Made by a program: the position numbers and the translations under genes. A stretch of DNA of 39,443 bases from Gammaproteobacteria bacterium (GTDB taxonomy: Bacteria > Pseudomonadota > Gammaproteobacteria > PIWD01), in contig PIWD01000014.1 in the NCBI GenBank assembly GCA_003354005.1, positions 1 through 39,443 on the forward strand, read 5' to 3'. Every line of letters begins with the position of its first letter. Position 1 is the first letter of the stretch. The notes below the pieces were generated by a model, which saw only the letters and a program-made list of their open reading frames with translations, was not told the origin of the DNA and made no database searches. This document shows positions 1-9,961 of the stretch, in pieces.

Positions 1-1105
1 CATTCAATGTAGTAAACTCTTCTTTTATTATCCAGACAACACTGGCTACATTCAGTGCTAGAAGTGTCACAGGCACAATCAAAGGCAAGAAAATAAAGCC
101 AGCTAGTATCCATAAGATGGGGTGGATATTCTTTGGTCTCTCTGGAAAGTCTGAAGCTGAAGCTAAACCATTACTTTCAGTAGAACCAAAACACCAGATA
201 GTACAATTACAAAAATACTCAAAAATTGGAGAAAATTCGGAAATCATCTCCCAACCACACCAAAATCCCAGAATAAAGAGCGATATAATACAAGCAATCA
301 ATAAACCCAATACAGCTGAATAATATTTAGCCTCCCACTTATAACCCTCCCTTACCACATCAGTATTTCTAACAAAGTTGACACCCGTGAACTCTCCAGT
401 CTGTCCCATCACAAACTCAAAAGCTTCCAGATTCCATTTAAAATATGTCAATAATACAGTTCCTATCACTACAAAAAGCTTGAGGGTGGTGCTCACTATA
501 CCCAACGTAATAAACTTAAAAAAGTTCGCAACAAAAGCCAGTCTGTGATCTTCAACTAATAAAATTACGGAACTCTCTTGACTGTGTACATTAATATCAA
601 CATTATATTCTTTGCTATCTTCCTGTCTAAGTTTTTTCCGTACAAGTTTGAAAAACTCACAAAAAAACAATGGAAGCATGAGAGCAAGAGAAACAACTAT
701 GGACATCAAAATCGCTGCTGCTACTATAACACCGACGAGAAAAAACCCTGGATTCCATAATGACCCATGCCTATCTTTATAACTCCTCAGACCCCTCCAT
801 AAGTCTTGCTCCTCAGTCTTATAACCTGGATTAAAAAATACACTCCACACTAAAATTGGAATATACTTAAGATGTGCAACGATGTCATAAAGGATCTGAA
901 ATACAACCCATACAAAAGAGAGTAAATAAGCTAGAGCATTAATAATGTGACTAAGAAAATGTTGGGGACTTCTAATCATGCTATCTATGTTATTTCTTAC
1001 CGTCTGGTTGTCATCTGTGGTGTGGAACACAGTGTAAGTGGGGTAAATAGCCAAATTCACCCTAAATAGTATACTTTTAAGATAATATTTAAGTTTACTA
1101 TTCAT
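1..1105 (-). CDS. Unrecognised multi-span membrane protein, 3' end cut by window edge
   Basis: An open frame runs without a stop from an ATG at 1105 to the left edge (at least 368 residues, C-terminus missing). The start is supported by AGGGG eight bases upstream. I do not recognise the family. Hydrophobic stretches suggest about six membrane helices, near residues 49-88 (two), 120-148, 190-222, 256-285 and 324-360. Between them lie polar loops, including a charged KLVRKKLRQEDSKEY segment near residue 152 and a loop rich in Trp and Tyr near 90-115. It lies on the same strand as the glycosyltransferase operon, 133 bases downstream of it, so co-transcription is possible. The composition is AT-rich. 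The reading is from direct translation of the complementary strand; function is unknown. Confidence 0.75.
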   Translation of the reverse strand, partial: MNSKLKYYLKSILFRVNLAIYPTYTVFHTTDDNQTVRNNIDSMIRSPQHFLSHIINALAYLLSFVWVVFQILYDIVAHLKYIPILVWSVFFNPGYKTEEQDLWRGLRSYKDRHGSLWNPGFFLVGVIVAAAILMSIVVSLALMLPLFFCEFFKLVRKKLRQEDSKEYNVDINVHSQESSVILLVEDHRLAFVANFFKFITLGIVSTTLKLFVVIGTVLLTYFKWNLEAFEFVMGQTGEFTGVNFVRNTDVVREGYKWEAKYYSAVLGLLIACIISLFILGFWCGWEMISEFSPIFEYFCNCTIWCFGSTESNGLASASDFPERPKNIHPILWILAGFIFLPLIVPVTLLALNVASVVWIIKEEFTTLN

Positions 1106-1238
1106 TACATCAACCCCTATCGATGAGCTCAAAGAGCCCCCATTGTAACAAACCGCTTTGCATATTGCAAATTTTTTTGATGAATGAAGAAGAAATAACA
1201 ACTGATTTAGCAGGCAGCACAGCCCATCGCTGATCGCT

Positions 1239-2335
1239 TTAAGCAATTTTGCTAAAAATAAATCGTAATTTTTCTGCAGAATGCCCCCAATTAAATTGAT
1301 TCGCATTGTGCTTCGCTCGCGCAGCGAGCTGTGCATGTAATTTAGAGTCAGTCATAAAACACAGCAATCCTTTTTCAATGCTATGTATGTCATAAGGGTC
1401 AATGAGTAGAGCAGTATTGCCTGCGACTTCTGGCATGGAAGAGCAATCAGAGGTGAGCACGGGAACACCGTGAGCCATAGCTTCAATTAATGGAAGCCCA
1501 AAACCTTCGTATAGGGAGGGCATCACTAAAAAATACGCATTTGCATACAAGGTTGCTAGTCTTTCCTCATCAACATAACCTAGTAAATGGACATACTGCT
1601 TTAGTTTTAAGCGTGTGACAATTTTCGCAATATTGGCTCTACCCCAACCTTTGCCACCTGCAATAACAAGGTTCATACCTGCTTTTAGTGATCTGGGTAA
1701 GCGCGCATAGGCTGCCAATAAACGAGGGAGATTTTTACGTGGTTCAAGCGTTCCAACAAATAAACAATAAGGTGAGGTTAGACCCATTTCAATCAATGTG
1801 CTAGCTGAAGCTGGCTCAACATTCCGAGAAACACCATTTGGTACAATCGTTATATTTTCTACAGGCACACCAAATGTCTGATCGATTGCAAGTGCGGTAG
1901 CATGTGAGACTGCAACTATACGAGTAGCTACTTGAATGGCTGCCGTCATCTGGTAACGCTCAAATAAGCAACGACCTGTACGCATGGTTTCACCTGCATA
2001 TTTCCATACCAGATCATGAATAGTTAGTACAGATGGTATCTGTCGCGCAACTCGCTGTGGAAGGCGATGTGCTGGCCCCCAGAAAACATCAAGGCAATCA
2101 TCTTTTATCCAAGAAGGTAGATAAATTTCTGCCCATATTTGCCTAAGCACACGCCCATGCGAGTTTCCCGTTCGGATAACAGCATTTTTTAATATTTCTG
2201 GACAAGTTAAGCTGGTCGGGCTATAGAGGTACAGTTCAACTGTTTTAATTTGTGATAGTGCCAGACACATTTCTAATGTGTAACGACCAAGACCCGTTAT
2301 GGGATTTGCGAGCAATCTAGCATCTACACCAACTT

Positions 2336-2339
<4 letters not shown>
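1239..2339 (-). CDS. GT4-family glycosyltransferase
   Basis: A 366-residue retaining glycosyltransferase of the GT-B fold (GT4, 'group 1'). The N-terminus reads MKVGVDARLL...GLGRYTLEM, typical of GT4 enzymes that start with a Rossmann domain. The C-terminal nucleotide-sugar site has the E-x7-E signature in EGFGLPLIEAMAHGVPVL, preceded by VGTLEPRKNLPRLL. No signal peptide or membrane helix is evident, so it is probably cytoplasmic or peripheral. Its start overlaps the rmd stop by four bases (ATGA), making it the last gene of gmd-rmd-GT. That context suggests it transfers D-rhamnose or mannose to a surface glycan; the acceptor cannot be told from sequence. Confidence 0.88.
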
Positions 2340-4266
<1,927 letters not shown>

Positions 4267-4352
4267 TTAATTGTCTATCAAATGGAATCAAGCTCTAGCG
4301 TAATATACCCTCTAGCAGATAAAGTGTACAGAACTTTTACACTTTATTTTGC

Positions 4353-4381
4353 TTTACTTCTTAATGATTATGGTTTATAAT
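4353..4381 (+). promoter_or_regulatory. Predicted sigma70 promoter for the kinase gene
   Basis: TTTACT at 4353-4358 and a perfect TATAAT at 4376-4381 are separated by 17 bases. Transcription would start near 4388, just after the first possible ATG (4386). This favours a TTG start at 4416, which has GGAG eight bases upstream. Confidence 0.55.
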
Positions 4382-4385
4382 ATAA

Positions 4386-5948
4386 ATGATTTGGAAAAAT
4401 AATGGAGATCCCAGCTTGTCTATTAATCTTTATACACTTTTGAGTTCTATCTTTTATAGTCTAAGGCAAAAAGTCAGAAGACATAAACTTAATTGGTATA
4501 TTCGTTCTGCTTCTAACGATATAAAGGATGAAGTCAGTGATATTTTTCAAGAATCTAAAAATGCAAAAATCATCAGACATCATGAAGAAGGAAAAGGGTA
4601 TTACATTCTTACTACTCTTCTTGGAGAGGGTGGCGCCGGAAAAATTTACAATACCTATTACGTATCCAAGAGCAAGATTGAGTACTGCGTATCTAAGATT
4701 TTTAAAAACCCTGAGCTTAATAGGAATAGGATAAAAGAAGCATTGCTTATTCAAAAGCAGCATGAACCCTTCGACAGTAATATTTATAAATATAGAAATT
4801 CATTTACTACATTCTCCAAGTTTATTCTAGGGAAGCACCCCACTAAGGAAAATTTAAGACAATATAGTTTTGTAGATCGTATCTCCATTGTTATAGCTAC
4901 CTTTTTAGCGGCAGATCTACTGCATAATGAGACTCCTACGACAGGATATAGTGTATTACATGGAGATATCAAAGTTGAAAATATGCACTTCTGGATTAAC
5001 AGTAAAGGAAGAGTAGAGGTCAGATTTTTTGATTTTGATAGTAGTTTTAGACTATCTAGTTCTGATGATAAAACAACTCGTAACTGTAATTATTTCTCAC
5101 CTATTTCCTCGGCACCTGAGATACTTCTTGGGAGGCCTTACAATACTAAATCAGATATTTATTCACTCTCAATTATTGTATCTAAGATGCTAGGCATAGA
5201 AATGAGCTCATATAGAGCTAGTCTTAAGAATAAATACAAAAAAAAAAGAACAGGATGGTGGAGAGGATTGTTGCAAGATAGAAAACTCAATCACTTTGCT
5301 CTCTCACCGATTAATTTTGATAATAAGAAGGTATTTGCCAATCAAGAAGATAAGAAGTTTTCTGCAGACATATACAGAAATGTTAGCATCTCAAAACTGA
5401 TAATAAAATTCTTAAAGCAAATGCAAAACGTTGAATATGATAATAGACCCAACAGTACTGTATGTTTACGTTTTTTTATGATGCTTGACTCTTTGTATAA
5501 AGACTCTTTGTATAAAACCGAATTAAAAAAAATAACTGATGAGTATGAGCATGCAAATACTCTGCTAGCAAAGTTAATCTTGCTTGCTAACGGCTTTTGG
5601 GAACAAAAAATAGATGTCCTGCCTTATGCAAAAAGATTGCTTTTGGGTTCATCTGAAACCGAGCTTATTCCCGGTACCTTTGAAACCTACGACCTTAACA
5701 GCCACCCTAAACTTTGTAACAAAATTATAACCAACCGTAATAATTTAACAATGTTACAGCTAAGCGAATGGCTTAGAGAAGAAGAGAATGGTAATGATAT
5801 AGTACTACCAAACCCAACTCCTCTGCAAGCAGCTTTAATCTTGCAGCCAATCTTGTTGGATAGTAATGGCTGTGAAGAAAAAACAGAAGAGGAGCCCCCA
5901 AATCCACAAGAACCTCTAACATCTATGACCCCTAACAACCGCTTTTAG
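4386..5948 (+). CDS. Eukaryotic-like Ser/Thr protein kinase, candidate effector
   Basis: A 520-residue orphan with a complete protein-kinase core. Visible elements are the glycine loop LGEGGAGKIY (79-88), Lys104 in CVSKIF, a candidate alpha-C Glu118, the catalytic loop HGDIKVEN (192-199), DFD (216-218) in place of DFG, APE (243-245) and Asp257 in SDIYS. All catalytic residues (Lys, catalytic Asp194, Asn199, metal-binding Asp216) are present, so it is probably active. HRD has become HGD. The roughly 270-residue C-terminal part is not recognised and ends in a Glu/Pro-rich tail. The start is uncertain: ATG 4386, or TTG 4416 with GGAG upstream and a promoter that fits better. Its isolated position and AT-rich composition suggest an acquired, host-directed protein; secretion cannot be shown here. 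Confidence 0.85.
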   Translation: MIWKNNGDPSLSINLYTLLSSIFYSLRQKVRRHKLNWYIRSASNDIKDEVSDIFQESKNAKIIRHHEEGKGYYILTTLLGEGGAGKIYNTYYVSKSKIEYCVSKIFKNPELNRNRIKEALLIQKQHEPFDSNIYKYRNSFTTFSKFILGKHPTKENLRQYSFVDRISIVIATFLAADLLHNETPTTGYSVLHGDIKVENMHFWINSKGRVEVRFFDFDSSFRLSSSDDKTTRNCNYFSPISSAPEILLGRPYNTKSDIYSLSIIVSKMLGIEMSSYRASLKNKYKKKRTGWWRGLLQDRKLNHFALSPINFDNKKVFANQEDKKFSADIYRNVSISKLIIKFLKQMQNVEYDNRPNSTVCLRFFMMLDSLYKDSLYKTELKKITDEYEHANTLLAKLILLANGFWEQKIDVLPYAKRLLLGSSETELIPGTFETYDLNSHPKLCNKIITNRNNLTMLQLSEWLREEENGNDIVLPNPTPLQAALILQPILLDSNGCEEKTEEEPPNPQEPLTSMTPNNRF

Positions 5949-6165
5949 AGTATAATATGGGAAGTGTAGCCACAAAATACTCAAAATATCACACAGAACC
6001 TGAACCACCAATTTGAATTGTATCAATCCACGTAGTATACTACTCGGAGATAAGGGAAGCTAGTAATATATCAAGCAGGAAATCTATCGGCGTTTGCTGT
6101 CCAGCCCTTACTATTTTGCCTAAAGCAGGATGTTTGTACTCAACTTAGATAAAGGAGAACACGAA

Positions 6166-6447
6166 ATGCAAATTCAAATTAGCGTACGGCATTTTACACT
6201 GACGGACTCATTGCGCGATAAAATTCATGAAAAATTAGAGAAATTAACACGTTATAATCAAATGATTATACGTATTCACGTCACACTCGAGATCGAGCGT
6301 CAACTAAATAAGGCAACAGCGAGATTAACATTGCCTGGTAAGGATCTACTGGCAGAAGCCAGTACAACCGATATGTATGTGACAATTGATGACTTGGTCA
6401 AGCGACTAGTACGTCAAATAAGAAAATATAAAAGTATGCATCACTAA
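6166..6447 (+). CDS. hpf: Ribosome hibernation promoting factor, short form
   Basis: A 93-residue HPF/YfiA-family protein that binds the 30S decoding region and promotes inactive 100S ribosomes in starvation. It begins MQIQISVRHFTLTDSLRDKI and ends in a basic YVTIDDLVKRLVRQIRKYK segment, the usual ribosome-binding helices. The ATG at 6166 is preferred over an in-frame ATG at 6130, since AGGAG lies nine bases upstream and family members start at this point. It is followed four bases later by ptsO. In many proteobacteria the order is rpoN-hpf-ptsN-rapZ-ptsO; here rpoN, ptsN and rapZ are absent from the cluster. Confidence 0.92.
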   Translation: MQIQISVRHFTLTDSLRDKIHEKLEKLTRYNQMIIRIHVTLEIERQLNKATARLTLPGKDLLAEASTTDMYVTIDDLVKRLVRQIRKYKSMHH

Positions 6448-6451
6448 CGCT

Positions 6452-6727
6452 ATGTCAACTGAAGAGTGTTCAATTCAGCTTGTAAACAAACTCGGCCTCC
6501 ATACACGCGCTGCTAGTAAGTTTGTTGACTGCGCACTTCGCTATCAAAGTGATATTCAAGTGACTTATCATAATCGTACTGTCGATGGAAAAAGTATTAT
6601 GAAAGTTATGACGCTTGGTGCTAGTTTCCATACTAAGTTGTTTTTAAGAATCTCTGGTAAAGATGCAAAAGATGCAATGCTTGCTTTAACCGAATTGATC
6701 GAAAATCGCTTTGGTGAGGCTGAATAA
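6452..6727 (+). CDS. ptsO: HPr-family phosphocarrier (NPr-like)
   Basis: A 91-residue HPr-fold phosphocarrier. The phosphorylated histidine is His17 in NKLGLHTRAASKFV, and DGKSIMKVMTLGA matches the second conserved block. The NRFGE ending and the position after hpf point to the nitrogen-type PTS protein NPr rather than sugar-PTS HPr. It would accept phosphate from an enzyme I (PtsP or PtsI) and pass it to an EIIA; neither partner is in this window. It is very close to hpf (four-base gap) and probably co-transcribed with it, and a stem-loop terminator follows at once. Confidence 0.88.
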   Translation: MSTEECSIQLVNKLGLHTRAASKFVDCALRYQSDIQVTYHNRTVDGKSIMKVMTLGASFHTKLFLRISGKDAKDAMLALTELIENRFGEAE

Positions 6728-6740
6728 GCAATCCAAATAA

Positions 6741-6776
6741 AAAAGCCCCAGCATATCGATATATACCAGGGCTTTT
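6741..6776. terminator. Bidirectional intrinsic terminator between ptsO and groEL
   Basis: AAAAGCCC (6741-6748) pairs with GGGCTTTT (6769-6776) around a 20-base loop region. A-tract and T-tract flank the stem, so it can act on both convergent units: hpf-ptsO from the left and groES-groEL from the right. Confidence 0.75.
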
Positions 6777-6808
6777 CACCTTATCTTGGGTAATAAAGAG
6801 CGTGGTTA

Positions 6809-8467
6809 TTACATCATACCACCCATGCCACCCATGCCTCCCATACCACCAGCACCACCAGCACCACCAGTTGCGCCATCATCTTTATCTTTCACATCAA
6901 AGACTCCCGCTTCGGTAGTAATCAACAAGCCAGCGATTGATGCTGCATTTTGCAAAGCAGTACGCGTTACCTTGGTTGGGTCTAGGATACCCATCTCTAA
7001 CATTCTACCATATTCACCAGTAGCTGCATTGTAACCAAAGTCATCCTTACCCTCTAGCACTTTATTTAATACAACAGATGCATCTTCACCTGTGTTCGAG
7101 ACAATGCAACGTAAAGGTGATTGCAATGCTTTTTGCATGATGCGAATACCAATATTTTGATCCTCATTACTACCTGTAATGTCGATTTCCTCGGAAATAC
7201 GAAGCAATGCAATACCACCACCAGGTACAACACCTTCTTCAACCGCAGCTTTTGTTGCATTTAAGGCATCTTCTACACGTGCTTTTTTCTCTTTCATCTC
7301 AACTTCAGTTGCTGCACCAACACGGACAACCGCAACACCACCCGATAGTTTAGCAAGACGCTCTTGTAACTTTTCACGATCATAGTCAGAACTGCTGTTT
7401 TCCATTTCAACTTGGATTTGCTCAATGCGCTCTTGGATACGAGCACTATCGCCTGAACCATCAATAATGGTGGTACTATCCTTAGAAACAACAACACGCT
7501 TAGCTGAACCAAGGTCTTGCTCAATTGATGCACCTTCTAAGCTAAGACCAGTTTCTTCAGAAATAACACGACCACCTGTTAATATGGAAATATCTTGTAA
7601 CATCGCTTTCCGGCGATCACCAAAACCAGGAGCTTTGATCCCAACAACTTTAACAGTACCGTGAAGCCTATTCACAACCAATGTTGTCAACGCTTCACCT
7701 TCAATGTCTTCAGCGATCAGCAATAAAGGCCGGGATGACTTAGATACAGCTTCCAGTATAGGAATCATCTCACGAACATTTGTTATTTTCTTGTCACAAA
7801 ATAGAATTAAAGGGTTATCCAATTCAGCCATAAGATTGTTTTTGTTAGTGGCAAAGTAAGGTGATAAGTAACCACGATCAAACTCCATGCCATCTACTTT
7901 TTCTAATTCATCTTGTAAACTAGAACCTTCTTCTACCGTGATCACCCCATCCTTTCCAACTGCTTCCATCGCGTCAGCAATGATGTTACCCACTGCTTTA
8001 TCAGAGTTTGCTGAAATACTAGCAACCTGAGCAATTTCCTTACGCGTCTTACAGGATTTAGACATTACTTCCAGTTTATCAACCACCGCAGCAACATATT
8101 TATCAATACCACGTTTTATTTCAATCGGGTTGCTATTAAAACGTACTTCACGTGCACCTTCACGTACTACACTTCCACCTATTACGATTGAGGTCGTTGT
8201 ACCATCACCAGCTACATCAGATGTCTTAGAAGCAATACCTTTAAATAATTGTACAGGAGCATCCTCTCTGCTATCTTCCAAGTTAATTTCTTTTGCTACG
8301 GTAACACCATCTTTGGTAATTAATGGTTCACCAAAAGGACGCTGAATTAGAATATTTCGCCCCTTAGGCCCTAAGGTCGCTTCAACTGTTGTAACGAGCT
8401 TCTCAATACCTGAGAGTGCGAACGAACGAAGCTCATCACCACGCTCAATTTGTTTAAAACTTGCCAT
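6809..8467 (-). CDS. groEL: Chaperonin GroEL, 60 kDa subunit
   Basis: A 552-residue GroEL that folds proteins in an ATP-driven double ring with GroES. It has TLGPKGRN, the ATPase loop GDGTTT (Asp88), [13 protein letters not shown], the [22 protein letters not shown] block with the catalytic Asp, and the C-terminal GGM repeat tail ([13 protein letters not shown]). The first about 130 residues are unusually divergent: the N-terminus is [13 protein letters not shown] instead of the usual MAAKDVKFGNDAR form, and [13 protein letters not shown] replaces FENMGAQMVKEVA. The remainder is conventional. SD AGAGGA precedes the ATG. It follows groES in one operon, 74 bases away, with a stem-loop between them. 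Confidence 0.97.
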   Translation of the reverse strand: MASFKQIERGDELRSFALSGIEKLVTTVEATLGPKGRNILIQRPFGEPLITKDGVTVAKEINLEDSREDAPVQLFKGIASKTSDVAGDGTTTSIVIGGSVVREGAREVRFNSNPIEIKRGIDKYVAAVVDKLEVMSKSCKTRKEIAQVASISANSDKAVGNIIADAMEAVGKDGVITVEEGSSLQDELEKVDGMEFDRGYLSPYFATNKNNLMAELDNPLILFCDKKITNVREMIPILEAVSKSSRPLLLIAEDIEGEALTTLVVNRLHGTVKVVGIKAPGFGDRRKAMLQDISILTGGRVISEETGLSLEGASIEQDLGSAKRVVVSKDSTTIIDGSGDSARIQERIEQIQVEMENSSSDYDREKLQERLAKLSGGVAVVRVGAATEVEMKEKKARVEDALNATKAAVEEGVVPGGGIALLRISEEIDITGSNEDQNIGIRIMQKALQSPLRCIVSNTGEDASVVLNKVLEGKDDFGYNAATGEYGRMLEMGILDPTKVTRTALQNAASIAGLLITTEAGVFDVKDKDDGATGGAGGAGGMGGMGGMGGMM

Positions 8468-8507
8468 TTATAAATCCTCTTACTGTAATTAATAGATCTA
8501 AATAATT

Positions 8508-8525
8508 CCCCATAATTTTATGGGG
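8508..8525 (-). promoter_or_regulatory. Perfect inverted repeat in the groES-groEL spacer
   Basis: CCCCATAATTTTATGGGG is a perfect palindromic stem (seven or eight pairs, tiny AT loop) between the two cistrons. It has no U-tract, so it is more likely an mRNA-processing or stability element than a terminator. Inference only. Confidence 0.45.
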
Positions 8526-8541
8526 CTGTCAGAATTGACAA

Positions 8542-8844
8542 TTATCCTTCTTCAAAAATGCCTAAAACGTCTTCTTCACGCATAATCAAATAATCCTTAC
8601 CTTCCATTTCTACTTTTGTACCACCATACTTGTTGAACAGAACAGCGTTGCCTGCTTTAAGCATGAGGGGTACAGGTTTTCCATCCTCTCCTTTCTTCCC
8701 TGGGCCGACACTAACAACTTTTCCACGAGACGGATCTTCCTTAGAGGCCGTTTTGGGAATCACAATTCCTCCCGCAGATATTTCCTTTTCATCATCAGGA
8801 CAAACAAGAATACGGTCATCTAATAACTTTAGTCGAATACTCAT
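8542..8844 (-). CDS. groES: Co-chaperonin GroES
   Basis: A 100-residue GroES, the heptameric lid of GroEL. It has LKLLDDRILV at the start, the mobile loop with the GroEL-contact GGIVIP, GKVVSVGPGKKGEDGK in the roof region, and AVLFNKYGGTKVEMEGKDYLIMREEDVLGI. Length is normal. The SD AAAGGAG lies upstream of the ATG at 8844. It is the first gene of the operon, behind a sigma32-type promoter. Confidence 0.97.
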   Translation of the reverse strand: MSIRLKLLDDRILVCPDDEKEISAGGIVIPKTASKEDPSRGKVVSVGPGKKGEDGKPVPLMLKAGNAVLFNKYGGTKVEMEGKDYLIMREEDVLGIFEEG

Positions 8845-8917
8845 TTATTTTCTCCTTTCTTTTTCTAATTATAACTCTTAAAAAAATATGGTACATTAAA
8901 ACCAACACCTACAAAAC

Positions 8918-8951
8918 TATGTGGGGATGCCTTACACAAAATACAAGGGGG
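8918..8951 (-). promoter_or_regulatory. Predicted sigma32 (RpoH) heat-shock promoter of groES-groEL
   Basis: Reading the minus strand, CCCCCTTGTAT (8951-8941) is followed after 14-15 bases by CCCCACATA (8926-8918). This fits the RpoH consensus (CCCTTGAA ... CCCCATNTA) and lies about 70 bases before the groES start. No CIRCE inverted repeat was seen, so control appears to be through RpoH. Confidence 0.75.
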
Positions 8952-8965
8952 AAGTCGTTTTAACA

Positions 8966-9721
8966 CTAAAGTATCACAGCAACAATCGCCATTAATGCAA
9001 AGCCTACAATGACAAAACTAAAATGTTTAAGATTGCAACAATACTCCACCATCACTGCACGTTTTAGACCATGTAAGGTGCCTAAATATAAAAATGTCCC
9101 TGCCGCCAATGAGCTAAAGACAGGCATAAGCCAAATATGATTTTCGATATGTGATGTGATTAAACTGCCCAAAAAAATACCCAGAGGTGTCATCATTGCA
9201 AAAATACCAAAACAAACGATGCCAATCGAAGATGTGAGCATACTACGTCTGATCTCTACCGCCAGTGCGAAACTTGCAATCCATTTATGCATGAATACAG
9301 CTAATGCAATAACTAGCACCAACGACCAATTACTACTTACACCAATGGCAGCACCTGCAAATAAAGCATGCATGGAAAGCATAACCACCGCTAATACAGC
9401 AAATGGTGCCGCATAAATGTCTTGATGGCAATAAAATTCTTGCCCCAAGTGTTCAAACCATAAGAGCAATAAAAAAGTCGTACCTGCCAATAAAAATGGC
9501 CAGGGATAGTAAATGTGATGTTCTAATAGATAGATAACGGCCTCATGTAGCATGTGCATCATACTAGCCCCAAGGAAAACACCGCTGGCAATGGCCTCAG
9601 CAATCGGGAAAGTTTGAACCTTTTCCATTTTTCCACATAATCTGAGTGGATACCAACCAGAAAGTATGGTTATCACTAATACAGACAAGGCAATATAAAT
9701 TTTTAAATAATACAGTGTCAC
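8966..9721 (-). CDS. ZIP-family metal transporter
   Basis: A 251-residue inner-membrane protein with about eight hydrophobic segments, matching ZIP (SLC39) divalent-metal importers, usually for zinc or iron. Family features are GVFLGASMMHMLHEA in an early helix, MHALFAGAAIGV in helix IV with the metal-binding His and following small residues, HKWIASFALAVE in helix V, and LAAGTFLYLGTLHGL near the end. The helix IV and V signatures are closer to eukaryotic ZIP1-3-like proteins than to E. coli ZupT. It starts at GTG (9721) after a weak purine-rich site. It stops just upstream of the groES promoter and may be transcribed separately. Confidence 0.8.
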   Translation of the reverse strand: MTLYYLKIYIALSVLVITILSGWYPLRLCGKMEKVQTFPIAEAIASGVFLGASMMHMLHEAVIYLLEHHIYYPWPFLLAGTTFLLLLWFEHLGQEFYCHQDIYAAPFAVLAVVMLSMHALFAGAAIGVSSNWSLVLVIALAVFMHKWIASFALAVEIRRSMLTSSIGIVCFGIFAMMTPLGIFLGSLITSHIENHIWLMPVFSSLAAGTFLYLGTLHGLKRAVMVEYCCNLKHFSFVIVGFALMAIVAVIL

Positions 9722-9961
9722 AGTTTAATCTCGCCCACTCAAGCCCAAAATACAATACGACCTATTAACTGCAGTCCTTCCATAAATACCTCCCTGGACA
9801 CCCCATAGTCTAACACTTTTCTAGAGCTGTTGTTAAGTGCATTCTTAAAATCTCAAGTAATAAGAATTAACCGAACTGTGCAAATAGGGGTCAGACAATT
9901 TTTTCGTAGCCATGAGTTTATAAGCCAGCTTTCCCAGGTTGCAAAAAATAAAATAAGATTC
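9722..9961. other. 240-base intergenic stretch, no gene supported
   Basis: I see no convincing gene. A plus-strand frame from 9830 runs into the repeat-protein gene and has no recognisable product. AGGGGTCAGACAA near 9893 resembles the short ends that flank REP-associated transposases, but no second copy or transposase is visible. Confidence 0.4.

Noticed and set aside
6786-8345. Several plus-strand open frames opposite groEL and one opposite groES
   Set aside because: They mirror the strongly conserved chaperonin genes, have no own ribosome sites and translate to low-complexity shadows.
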